Of a stretch of 64,000 nucleotides of DNA, positions 25,540 through 33,285 are shown one piece after another. The position numbers and the translations under genes were made by a program. Origin of the DNA: an uncultured Selenomonas sp. (GTDB lineage: Bacteria; Bacillota; Negativicutes; Selenomonadales; Selenomonadaceae); contig CAKPXP010000007.1 in assembly GCA_934202005.1 (NCBI GenBank), positions 23,282 to 87,281 of the forward strand, read 5' to 3'. A model generated the notes under the pieces. The model saw only the letters and a program-made list of their open reading frames with translations, had not been told where the DNA came from and ran no database searches. Positions within the stretch are counted from its first letter, which is position 1, and every line of letters begins with the position of its first letter.

Positions 25540-26388
25540 TCAGCGGATCTCCGGAGCGCTCTCCCCTTCCCGCGCGAGCCCCTCGTTCATATTCCCCGAG
25601 CGGAAGCCGCGCAGGTCGAGCGAGACATAGGCGAAGCCGAGCCCCGCGAGCGCCTCCTGCACGCGATCCACGAGCCCCTCCGTGAAGAGCCGCGCGATAT
25701 CCTCCGGCAGGAGCTCGATGCGCGCGAGCCGCCCGCCCTCATGCACGCGCACGCGCAGCTGGCGGAACCCCAGTCCCAGCAGGAACTCCTCCGCGCGGTT
25801 CACGCGCGAAAGCCCCTCGCGCGTGAGCTGCTCCCCGTAGGCGAAGCGCGACGCGAGGCACGCCATCGACGGCTTGTCCCAGGTCGCGAGGCCGAGCGCA
25901 CGAGAGAGCGCGCGGATGTCCGCTTTATGGAAGCCCACCGCGTGGAGCGGACTCTTGATAGCGAGCTCCGCGAGCGCGCGCCGCCCCGGCCGGTAGTCGC
26001 CATCATCGTCGAGATTCGTCCCGTCGACGACCGCGCGCAGGCCGCGCGCCGCCGCGAGCTCCTTGAGCCGCGTGAAGAGCGCGTGCTTGCAGAGATAGCA
26101 GCGATCCGCAGGATTCGCCGCGACGCCCGGCACCGCGAGCGTATCGAACTCCACGACGACATGCGCGATGCCGCGCCGCGCACAGAATGCCGCCGCCTCC
26201 TCCACCTCGCGCCGCGGCACGAACGGCGACGCCGCCGTAAAAGCGACCGCCCGCTCCCCGAGCGCCTCCTGCGCCGCCGCGAGCAAGAGCGTCGAGTCCA
26301 CGCCGCCGGAAAACGCCACCGCCACCGAGCCGCAAGATACCAGCTCCGCCGCGAGGCGCGCGCGCTTTTCCTCCAGATCCTGTTCCAT
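25540..26388 (-). CDS. larE: ATP-dependent sacrificial sulfur transferase LarE
   Basis: A 282-residue PP-loop enzyme. The ATP-binding loop is VAFSGGVDSTLL near residue 25. The CYLCKHALF motif and the sacrificial cysteine in KPSMACLASRFAYG (about residue 178) identify LarE, which gives up its cysteine sulfur to build the nickel-pincer nucleotide cofactor of lactate racemase and related enzymes. larA, larB and larC are not in the window. The minus-strand TATAAT at 26419-26424 is a likely -10. The start follows AGGAGGAG. Confidence 0.92.
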   Translation of the reverse strand: MEQDLEEKRARLAAELVSCGSVAVAFSGGVDSTLLLAAAQEALGERAVAFTAASPFVPRREVEEAAAFCARRGIAHVVVEFDTLAVPGVAANPADRCYLCKHALFTRLKELAAARGLRAVVDGTNLDDDGDYRPGRRALAELAIKSPLHAVGFHKADIRALSRALGLATWDKPSMACLASRFAYGEQLTREGLSRVNRAEEFLLGLGFRQLRVRVHEGGRLARIELLPEDIARLFTEGLVDRVQEALAGLGFAYVSLDLRGFRSGNMNEGLAREGESAPEIR

Positions 26389-26445
26389 GATGTCTCCTCC
26401 TGTCCGACAGTTTCCTCTATTATACGCGATAATATACGCGATAAA

Positions 26446-26483
26446 ACAGCAGCAAGGAAGCGATTCTTCCTTACTGCTGTCTT
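26446..26483 (-). terminator. Terminator of the restriction endonuclease gene
   Basis: On the minus strand CAGCAGTAAGGAA pairs with TTCCTTGCTGCTG, followed by TTTTA. Confidence 0.75.
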
Positions 26484-26495
26484 ATCCGAAACGTT

Positions 26496-27422
26496 TCATA
26501 CGCTTAAATCAAGCGGCAGGTCTGAGATATCCTTGAGACGCCTGCCATCGATCAACGTATTAAGCAGCTGTCTGACATCATCCACTGCCGGGTTCCGGTC
26601 TGCCAGCTCGTCAACAGTCCGGACGAGCTCGTACAGAGCGAAATGATACACGCAGTCGACATCGCCTGTCCCAAGAGCCAAAGACGCCAGCCGCGAGGGA
26701 GCAGGCTCGCCGGTGACGACGACGATATGCGGGAGATTCCCTTTGCGGTTGCGGATGAGATTCAGCGCCTCGGTGCGGCTGTTCTGCGCCCGGTCGCTGC
26801 GCATAGTCCACTTGGCGGACACAGAGGCATGCAGCACCGGTTTGCCGCCATTGGCCTTGCGGATGGCGGCTGCCTTCGCGATACAGCCATTGACGATTGC
26901 CTCAGGAGTATTCAACGCCTCGTCCGTATAGAGATCCCGATAGACAATCACATCCGGCGCGACCATATAGTCGTTGCCAAGCACCGCAGCCAGATGAACA
27001 TCGCTCTTGACCAACGCGTTGAGATAAGCGAGATGCTCATACTGCGCGAAATCAGAAGTTTTCACCGCATTCTTGTTGCCGAGTTTCAAGATATGCCAAT
27101 TCCCTGGCCTGATATGCTGCAAACGTGGGAATGTCGCCTGCAAAAATTCCATGACCTTTTCTTCAAACACGCTGCCGCTTGTCTGTCCCTTGGCTTTCTT
27201 CCGTTCCGAGTAACCGGTTGGAGCGTCCCGCACGATACCAGTCCGACCCGTTACCTCTTGCAGAATCAGCGCATGGATCCCCTGGGCAAGCAGTACGGAG
27301 AGCTTGTTGCTCCGATCCGCGTTAGAAGGGATGCCGCCTGCGTCTACAGAAAGGATGGTATCCAGGAGATTCTTATGAAATACGCTCCGCTCGCGCGAGA
27401 GCAAAACCTTGTCCACTGGCAT
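26496..27422 (-). CDS. NgoMIV-family type II restriction endonuclease
   Basis: A 308-residue endonuclease resembling NgoMIV, which cuts GCCGGC. The active site has the permuted PD...K...E pattern of the NgoMIV/Cfr10I group: Pro 156-Asp 157 in YMVAPDVIVYRD, and Lys 204 with Glu 218 in SAKWTMRSDRAQNSRTE (13 residues between). The N-terminal GYSERKKAKGQTSGSVFEEKV region also fits. Its 5' end overlaps the end of the cognate methylase gene by 50 bp, so expression is probably coupled and methylation comes first. No controller gene was seen. Confidence 0.88.
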   Translation of the reverse strand: MPVDKVLLSRERSVFHKNLLDTILSVDAGGIPSNADRSNKLSVLLAQGIHALILQEVTGRTGIVRDAPTGYSERKKAKGQTSGSVFEEKVMEFLQATFPRLQHIRPGNWHILKLGNKNAVKTSDFAQYEHLAYLNALVKSDVHLAAVLGNDYMVAPDVIVYRDLYTDEALNTPEAIVNGCIAKAAAIRKANGGKPVLHASVSAKWTMRSDRAQNSRTEALNLIRNRKGNLPHIVVVTGEPAPSRLASLALGTGDVDCVYHFALYELVRTVDELADRNPAVDDVRQLLNTLIDGRRLKDISDLPLDLSV

Positions 27423-28350
27423 GAAGCGCCTCCTTTATCTTCTCTCCCACTGCTTTGGCGACGGGCGGCGGGAATGCGTTGCCGATCATCCTGCAAGCGC
27501 GGGTCTTGCCCCTGCCAAAAGTCCATGTATCGGGAAACCCTTGGATGCGGGCTATCATACGCGGTGTCAGCCGCGGCATGCCTGCGAAGTCCGGATCTGG
27601 AGCTTCATTCGCGATGCTCTTGCCCTCGACCTGCATTTCCGACCAGGCGCGGCGCGCGCGGGTCGGGCCGAGATCAGGGCCGCCGTGCTTCTTGGATCCA
27701 CCGACGATGGTCGGGGCGATACGATCTGCCTGCCTTGCCCATGCTTTTGCTTTTTTCCATCCCCGCTCGGCCATGAGGTCGTAGAGCAACTCCCCAACAG
27801 ACGGCGTACATTCCGGATGCGGTTCCGGATACGAAAACGTGAACCGTCCCCGTTCATCGTTGCGTATCCCGACAATCACGACGCGCGGCCGCAACTGGGA
27901 CACTCCATAATCCGAAGCCTGCAACAACTTAATTTGTACATCATAGCCCATACGCGCAATCGTCTGCAAAATATCATCGCGGTATGCATGAAAGGATGGG
28001 TCAAGGAATCCCCGTACGTTCTCCAACATGACAGCGCGCGGTTCCATTTCATGGATGAGACGCAACGCCTCCGGAAAAAGATCACGTTCATCATCAGCCC
28101 CAAGCTGCTTGCCCGCCACCGAAAAAGGAGGACATGGGACACCGCCTGCCAGCAGATCGACGCCACGGTAGGGTCGGCCGTCGAAATCGCGGACATCGGC
28201 GCAGATGACAGGCCATTCCGGGCGATTCATCCGCAGAACCTCGCAGTATTCCGCTTCATATTCTACCAATGCCACATGCGTAAAGCCAGCCATAGCCAAT
28301 CCCAGTGCCTGTCCGCCAGCACCTGCGCAAATTTCGACACAAGTCAGCAT
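27373..28350 (-). CDS. C5-cytosine DNA methyltransferase partner of the NgoMIV-type enzyme
   Basis: A 325-residue m5C methylase. Motif I is VEICAGAGGQALGLAMAG, motif IV is GGVPCPPFSVAG with catalytic Cys 73, motif VI is VMLENVRGF (Glu 110), motif VIII is QLRPRVVIVG, and motifs IX-X are RIQGFPDTW and RMIGNAFPPPVAKAVG. It should protect the host by methylating a cytosine in the same site. The start at 28350 has AAGGAGA four bases upstream. The reading frame extends much further upstream but only as a shadow of ung. Confidence 0.92.
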   Translation of the reverse strand: MLTCVEICAGAGGQALGLAMAGFTHVALVEYEAEYCEVLRMNRPEWPVICADVRDFDGRPYRGVDLLAGGVPCPPFSVAGKQLGADDERDLFPEALRLIHEMEPRAVMLENVRGFLDPSFHAYRDDILQTIARMGYDVQIKLLQASDYGVSQLRPRVVIVGIRNDERGRFTFSYPEPHPECTPSVGELLYDLMAERGWKKAKAWARQADRIAPTIVGGSKKHGGPDLGPTRARRAWSEMQVEGKSIANEAPDPDFAGMPRLTPRMIARIQGFPDTWTFGRGKTRACRMIGNAFPPPVAKAVGEKIKEALHASGQGFALARAERIS

Positions 28351-28439
28351 GATCTCTCCTTCTCGCTTGCCAATCGATAACCCCTCAGTTTGTGCATGTC
28401 GCCTGCGAACTCTCAAAACGGCGCCTGCATCCCGCCGCC

Positions 28440-29114
28440 TCAGATATCCGGCAGCTGCCAGTCGATGGGCGTCTCGCCGCAGCTCTCGAGGAACTGGTTC
28501 ACGCGGGAGAACGGCCGGCTGCCGAAGAAACCGCGGCTCGCGGAGAGCGGGCTCGGGTGCGGCGACTCGACGATGTAGTGGCGCGGATTCGTGATCATCG
28601 CCTTCTTGCGCCGCGCGGGCGATCCCCAGAGGATAAAGGCCATCGGCTTCTCGCGCTCGTTGAGCAGCTCGATGATGCGGTCCGTGAAGATCTCCCAGCC
28701 CTGCCCGTGATGGGAGTTCGCCTGATGCTCGCGCACCGTGAGCACCGTGTTCAGGAGCAGCACGCCCTGATCCGCCCACGGCTTCAGGCAGCCGTTGTTC
28801 GGGATGCGGCAGCCGAGATCCGTCTGCAGCTCCTTGAAGATATTGAGGAGGCTCGGCGGCGGCTCGACGCCCGGCAGCACGGAGAACGAGAGCCCGTGCG
28901 CCTGCCCCGGCCCGTGGTACGGGTCCTGACCGAGGATGACGACCTTCGTCGCCGCGTAGCTCGTATAGTGGAGCGCGTTGAAGATCGCGAACATGTCGGG
29001 GTAGACGCGCGTCGTCCGATACTCGTGGATGAGGAACTCGCGCAGCTTCTTGTAATACGGCTTCTCGAGCTCCGGATTCAGCAGTGGCGCCCAATCGTTA
29101 TGAAAAATCTCCAT
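28440..29114 (-). CDS. ung: Uracil-DNA glycosylase
   Basis: A 224-residue family 1 UDG that removes uracil from DNA. The catalytic water-activating loop is [22 protein letters not shown], and the DNA-intercalating motif is [43 protein letters not shown] is also typical. The ATG at 29114 is chosen over a TTG one codon upstream. It lies upstream of the restriction-modification pair with a 90-bp gap, and is probably part of the core genome rather than the defence cluster. Confidence 0.96.
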   Translation of the reverse strand: MEIFHNDWAPLLNPELEKPYYKKLREFLIHEYRTTRVYPDMFAIFNALHYTSYAATKVVILGQDPYHGPGQAHGLSFSVLPGVEPPPSLLNIFKELQTDLGCRIPNNGCLKPWADQGVLLLNTVLTVREHQANSHHGQGWEIFTDRIIELLNEREKPMAFILWGSPARRKKAMITNPRHYIVESPHPSPLSASRGFFGSRPFSRVNQFLESCGETPIDWQLPDI

Positions 29115-29132
29115 CAACGAAACCTTCCTTCC

Positions 29133-29394
29133 TAATGATCCACCGATTCATTCAGCAATCTGGTCGTATCTGGCACTCGCGTTGAACGGTAACGAACATT
29201 AGCCTTCCCCTCAGGGGAAGGGGGACCGCGAAGCGGTGGAAGAGGTGTTGCACGGCGGGGGAATGCGCCGAAAAACCTAAATTCGAGGCAAAACACCTCT
29301 TCCGCCTCTTCCGCCTCGCTGCGCTCGGCACCTTCCCCTAAAGGGAAGGTTAGTAAAACGCAGGGTGCCGAATTAATCAGTGGTTCCTTAACTC
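29133..29394. repeat. Composite repeat: family B inside family A ends
   Basis: GATCCACCGATTCATTCAGCA (29133-29153) resembles the family A end GAACCACTGATTAATTCGGCA. The other end, GCCGAATTAATCAGTGGTTCC, lies at 29370-29390. Between them is an inverted family B pair: GCCTTCCCCTCAGGGGAAGG...GGAAGAGGTGTTGC, and ACACCTCTTCCGCCTC...CACCTTCCCCTAAAGGGAAGG. Confidence 0.65.
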
Positions 29395-30661
29395 ACCTCC
29401 GCCGGTACAGCGAGAACGTCACGCCCGGCGTCGCGGCGGGGCGGCGCTCCGCGAGGGAAAAGCCCGCGAGCTCCGGCAGAAAGACATCCGCGGGCCGCTC
29501 CGCCGCCACCTCCGTGAGGTATGCCTCCCCCACGAACGGCAGCAACGCGCGGTAGACCGCCGCGCCGCCGATCACCCAGACGGGCCGCCGCGGCGCCGCC
29601 TGCCAGAGCGCGCCGAGGGCCGCGCGCAGGGCGGAGACATCCGGCAGCAGATGAAAGACATCCTCGCGCGGGCCATGCGGTGCGCCTGCTGACGCGTCAG
29701 CGCCAGGAGACTCCTCCTCTGGCCCCCGCCCCGCACTCCGCGGCCCGGCGGTCAGCGCCTCCCTGTCCGCCTCTCCCGACGTCCAGATCCCGCCCCGCGG
29801 AACAGCCGATGCCAAGCGGCCGCCCGGCAGGCTCTCCGCCGTCCAGCGCACGAACCGCGCGCCGTCTGCCGCCATGCGCCGCGAGAGCACGAGATGGAGC
29901 CGTCCCGCGAGCGGCCTGCCGCCGGGCAGGCTCTCCGCCGTGCGGCGGCCCATGACGAGCACGCTCCCCGGCGTCCGCGTCAGCGCGCGGAACCGCGCGA
30001 GATCCTCCGGCAAATCATAGAGCAGCCTGCCCGCGCGCCCGAGCCCCCGCCCGCGGTCGATGCAGGCGATGAGCCGCAGCGGCCACGGCCGCGCGAGCGC
30101 CGCGCTCCGGCGCACCTGCTGCGCGCCGTTCTCCTCGCACCAGGCAGCGATCGGCCGCCCCGCGAGCACGAGCGCCGGCGCGATCTCCGCGAGCGGCACG
30201 AGCACGAACGCCCGCTCCAAAAGATACGGATGCGGCAGCGTGAGCCGCGGTGTCGCCGCGCGCACCACCTGCCCCCCGCGCACGCCATAGACGAGGTCGA
30301 TGTCGAGCGTGCGCGCGCCCCAGTGCTCATGGCGCACGCGCCCGAGCGCCCGCTCGATCTCCTGGCAGGCGGCGAGCAGCGCCTCCGGCGCGAGCCGCGT
30401 CGAGAGGCACGCGGCGCCGTTGAGGAACGGCAGCTGATCCGTCTTCCCCCATGGCGCCGTCTCATAGAACGAGGACGCGCGCGAAAGCCGCGTCCCCGGC
30501 AGCTGCGCGAGCCGCCGCAGTGCCTCGCGCAGCGCCTGCGCCCGCGCGCCGAGATTCGCGCCGAGAGAGAGATAGCAGTCCCACGCCGCGCCGCCCGTCA
30601 CGCGCGCGTCCTCGCGCGGCGAAGCGCCATCTTCCCAGCCGCAGACATCGCCGCCCCTCAT
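29393..30661 (-). CDS. folK: Fusion of HPPK (FolK) and dihydrofolate reductase (FolA)
   Basis: A 422-residue bifunctional folate enzyme. Residues about 25-185 form hydroxymethyldihydropterin pyrophosphokinase (YLSLGANLGARAQALREAL, SSFYETAPWG, FLNGAACL, HWGARTLDIDLVYG). Residues about 200-422 are dihydrofolate reductase (LRLIACIDRGRGLGRAGRLLYDLPEDL, SVLVMGRRTAESLP, VWVIGGAAVYRALLP, AYLTEV). The reductase part carries an extra low-complexity segment of about 60 residues and a repeated AESLPGGR, so its activity is less certain. The start at 30661 overlaps folB by four bases. Confidence 0.85.
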   Translation of the reverse strand: MRGGDVCGWEDGASPREDARVTGGAAWDCYLSLGANLGARAQALREALRRLAQLPGTRLSRASSFYETAPWGKTDQLPFLNGAACLSTRLAPEALLAACQEIERALGRVRHEHWGARTLDIDLVYGVRGGQVVRAATPRLTLPHPYLLERAFVLVPLAEIAPALVLAGRPIAAWCEENGAQQVRRSAALARPWPLRLIACIDRGRGLGRAGRLLYDLPEDLARFRALTRTPGSVLVMGRRTAESLPGGRPLAGRLHLVLSRRMAADGARFVRWTAESLPGGRLASAVPRGGIWTSGEADREALTAGPRSAGRGPEEESPGADASAGAPHGPREDVFHLLPDVSALRAALGALWQAAPRRPVWVIGGAAVYRALLPFVGEAYLTEVAAERPADVFLPELAGFSLAERRPAATPGVTFSLYRRR

Positions 30662-31053
30662 GCCCGCGCCTCCGCGTCCCGCGCGCGCACGACCGTCACC
30701 GCCGCGTCGCGGAACAGCCCGGGGAGCGGCGCCGCCGGCTTGTGCACCGTCACGCGCACCTCCTCGACGCGTGCGAACCGCGCGAGGACGCCGCGCGCGA
30801 TGCGCTCCGCCACCGCCTCGATGAGACGGCACGGCGCGCCCTCCACGACGGAGCGCGCCAGAGCGAACACCTCCGCGTAGTTCACCGTCGCCGCGAGATC
30901 ATCCGACGCCCCCGCCGCCGCGAGCGGCAGCGTGAGCACGACATCCACGAGGAACACCTGCCCCCGCGCCCGCTCCTCCGGCAGACAGCCATGATAGCCG
31001 TAAAACCGCATGCCCTCGAGGGAGATCCTGTCCCCCGTCTGCTCACTGCGCAT
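30658..31053 (-). CDS. folB: Dihydroneopterin aldolase
   Basis: A 131-residue FolB. The N-terminal ISLEGMRFYGYHGCLPEERARGQVFLVD and the central DDLAATVNYAEVFALARSVVEG are diagnostic; the catalytic Lys is in VRVTVHKPAAPLPG. It makes 6-hydroxymethyl-7,8-dihydropterin, the substrate of the HPPK domain encoded next. Its start lies 11 bases inside the end of folP, and its end overlaps folK, so translation is coupled. Confidence 0.95.
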   Translation of the reverse strand: MRSEQTGDRISLEGMRFYGYHGCLPEERARGQVFLVDVVLTLPLAAAGASDDLAATVNYAEVFALARSVVEGAPCRLIEAVAERIARGVLARFARVEEVRVTVHKPAAPLPGLFRDAAVTVVRARDAEARA

Positions 31054-31915
31054 GATACGCCTCCCGGCCCAAGATGAAATCCGCCATGCGGCACATGCGC
31101 GCGATCGCTTTCACATCGTGCACGCGCACCATATCGGCCCCCGCCGCGAGCGCGAGCACGCACGACGCGCCCGTCGCCTCCATGCGCTCATCGACCGGGA
31201 GCCCCAGCGTATCCGCGATGAACCGCTTGCGCGAGGACGCGAAGAGCATCGGATAGCGCACGCCGTCCACCACGAGCAGCTCCGCGAGGCGCCGCTGCAC
31301 GAGCAAATTCGCCGCCGTATCCTTGCCGAACCCGATGCCCGGATCGAGGATGATCTGCTCCCTTTTCACCCCCGCCTCCCGCGCGATGGCGAGCGAACGG
31401 CGGAAAAATCCCTGCATCGTCTCGATGACATCCCCCGCATACGACTTGCCGTGCTGGTTGTGCATCACGATGACCGGCAGCCCCGTCTCCGCGGCCACGC
31501 GCGCCATCTCCCCCGGCTCCTCCTCATACTGGAGGCCCCAGATATCATTGAGGATATGCACGCCGGCAGATGCCGCCGCCCGCGCCGTCGCCGCGTGATA
31601 CGTATCCACAGAGATCGGCACCGGGCACTCCGGCACGATCGCCTCGAGGAACGGCAACAGCCGCGCCTGCTCCTCCTCCGGCGTCAGCGCCGCCGACCCC
31701 GGCCGCGTCGACTCCGCGCCGATATCGATGAGATCCGCGCCGTCCGCCACCATCTCGCGCATATGCGCGCGCGCCTTTTCCACCGTATCGAACCTGCCGC
31801 CGTCCGAGAACGAATCCGGCGTCACATTGAGAATCCCCATCACGAGCGTGCGCCCTCCGACCGTGAGCTCCTTGCCGTCAGCGAAATGATACGTATAGAT
31901 GGGCCGATCGTTCAT
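31043..31915 (-). CDS. folP: Dihydropteroate synthase
   Basis: A 290-residue TIM-barrel enzyme that joins p-aminobenzoate to hydroxymethyl-dihydropterin pyrophosphate, the target of sulfonamides. Signatures are VMGILNVTPDSFSDGG, IDIGAESTRPG, ISVDTYHA, ILDPGIGFGKD and ASSRKRFIADTL. Gaps or overlaps of about 10 bases to folE and folB show a compact operon. Confidence 0.96.
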   Translation of the reverse strand: MNDRPIYTYHFADGKELTVGGRTLVMGILNVTPDSFSDGGRFDTVEKARAHMREMVADGADLIDIGAESTRPGSAALTPEEEQARLLPFLEAIVPECPVPISVDTYHAATARAAASAGVHILNDIWGLQYEEEPGEMARVAAETGLPVIVMHNQHGKSYAGDVIETMQGFFRRSLAIAREAGVKREQIILDPGIGFGKDTAANLLVQRRLAELLVVDGVRYPMLFASSRKRFIADTLGLPVDERMEATGASCVLALAAGADMVRVHDVKAIARMCRMADFILGREAYHAQ

Positions 31916-31927
31916 ACTGTCGCCTCC

Positions 31928-32500
31928 TCAAGCATCCTCTTTCCCCGCGCCGCCAAGCAGCGCCCACGCCTGCGCCGCAAGTGCGGGCTCCGCGAGCGCG
32001 CCGAGCGCCTCGCTCGTCGTCGTGAGCGTATCGTGCGTGCCGCCCTCCCGCAGCGCCATACAGAACTGATGCGCGCGGCAGACCACGAGCACCCCATCCG
32101 CCGCGAGCCCCCGCATCACCGTCTCCGCGACCTCGCGCGTCAGGCGCTCCTGCAGCTGCGGCCGGCGCGCGAGCACATCCACCGCCTCCACGAACCGGCT
32201 GAACCCCGCGACGCGCCCCGCGTGCGGCTGGTAAACAAGATCCATGGAACCGTAGAACGGCACGAGATGATGCTCGCAAAGCGACGAGAACGGGATCCGC
32301 TGCACCGCCACCAGCCCCGTCGCCCCCGTCTCGAACGGCGTGCCCAGGACAGCGGCAGCATCGCGGCCCAGCCCGCCGAAAAGATAGCCAAACATCTCCG
32401 CCACGCGCTCCGGCGTCCGCTCCATCCCCCGCGCGCTGACATCCACATCGAGCGCCGCGAGGAACGCGCGCACCGCCGCTGCCGCCTGCTCCTTCTCCAT
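31928..32500 (-). CDS. folE: GTP cyclohydrolase I
   Basis: A 190-residue enzyme that opens GTP to dihydroneopterin triphosphate, the first step of folate synthesis. Zinc and active-site motifs are present: RIPFSSLCEHHLVPFYGSMDLVY, SRFVEAVDVLARRPQLQERLT, and VVCRAHQFCMALRE with the second zinc cysteine. The start at 32500 has GGAGG seven bases upstream. It is the first gene of folE-folP-folB-folK/folA. Confidence 0.95.
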   Translation of the reverse strand: MEKEQAAAAVRAFLAALDVDVSARGMERTPERVAEMFGYLFGGLGRDAAAVLGTPFETGATGLVAVQRIPFSSLCEHHLVPFYGSMDLVYQPHAGRVAGFSRFVEAVDVLARRPQLQERLTREVAETVMRGLAADGVLVVCRAHQFCMALREGGTHDTLTTTSEALGALAEPALAAQAWALLGGAGKEDA

Positions 32501-32581
32501 CACACCACACCTCCGAGAGCGCGCAAAAGCCGCGCACATGGGACGCACCGGCAGCCCCGGCCGTCCCCAGTCCTACCAGAC

Positions 32582-32610
32582 ATTCTATACCGCCCTCCCT
32601 GCCCCGTCAA
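32582..32610 (-). promoter_or_regulatory. Promoter of the folate operon
   Basis: On the minus strand TTGACG (32605-32610) and TAGAAT (32582-32587) are spaced by 17 bp, about 75 nt upstream of folE. Confidence 0.65.
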
Positions 32611-32838
32611 TCAGACGCGCGGAATGATTCTATTTAGTTATGATAGACCAAACAAGCAGGACTCACAAAAAGAAAGTCGAATAGAAATCAATAAGAATTG
32701 CGAGGAGAAACCGCAGGTCGCGCGCGCGCCCGCGCAGGCGGCACAGACCGCCCGTGCGCGGCAAGACAGCGCACCCCGCCCCCTCAAGCCTGGGCGGACA
32801 TGCCTCCGCGCAATCAACGCCAAAAGGGGAGATACATC

Positions 32839-33114
32839 ATGCTGAAAAAACAAATGACACGCGAAGTCATGCTCGACGCCCTCGAACACGACTACAACGG
32901 CCTCATGAACCTCGGTGACATCTACGGCGCCCACGGCGTAGAGGCAGCCATCGACACCATCCACCTCTACGAAAAAGCCCTCGAGCTCGCCTGCGAAGAA
33001 TGTCAGAAAGCGCGCACGAAGAAATTCAACGACACCAAGACCACGCAGGAAATCATAGAAGAATACCTCGCCTACGCCAAGAACACCGACTACGGTGAGG
33101 AAAGCGAGCACTGA
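32839..33114 (+). CDS. Small hypothetical helical protein
   Basis: A 91-residue, largely helical, charged protein (MLKKQMTREVMLDALEHDYN, LYEKALELACEECQKA). No family was recognised. The start has AGGGGAG seven bases upstream; the frame extends to 32698 through non-coding sequence. It is followed by a strong hairpin. No membrane segment or signal peptide is visible. Confidence 0.75.
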   Translation: MLKKQMTREVMLDALEHDYNGLMNLGDIYGAHGVEAAIDTIHLYEKALELACEECQKARTKKFNDTKTTQEIIEEYLAYAKNTDYGEESEH

Positions 33115-33135
33115 AAAAGCGCCGCTTCCAAATAT

Positions 33136-33172
33136 CAAGAGGGGACGATCCTGACCGATCGTCCCCTCTTGC
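33136..33172. terminator. Perfect hairpin, possible terminator
   Basis: CAAGAGGGGACGATC pairs exactly with GATCGTCCCCTCTTG across six bases, 22 nt after the small gene. There is no T-tract on either side. Confidence 0.55.
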
Positions 33173-33209
33173 GTATGCAAAGACATGGCCACACGCAAAA
33201 GGCGCGTCC

Positions 33210-33238
33210 TTGGTCTTCTCCGTAGCACGTGATATGAT
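33210..33238 (+). promoter_or_regulatory. Candidate promoter of the helicase-DUF3427 gene
   Basis: TTGGTC (33210-33215) and TATGAT (33233-33238) are spaced by 17 bp, about 48 nt before the start codon. Confidence 0.5.
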
Positions 33239-33285
33239 TATCTCATACGACTGCATTCGCGTTTTCTTCAGAAGAGGTGTCTCCC

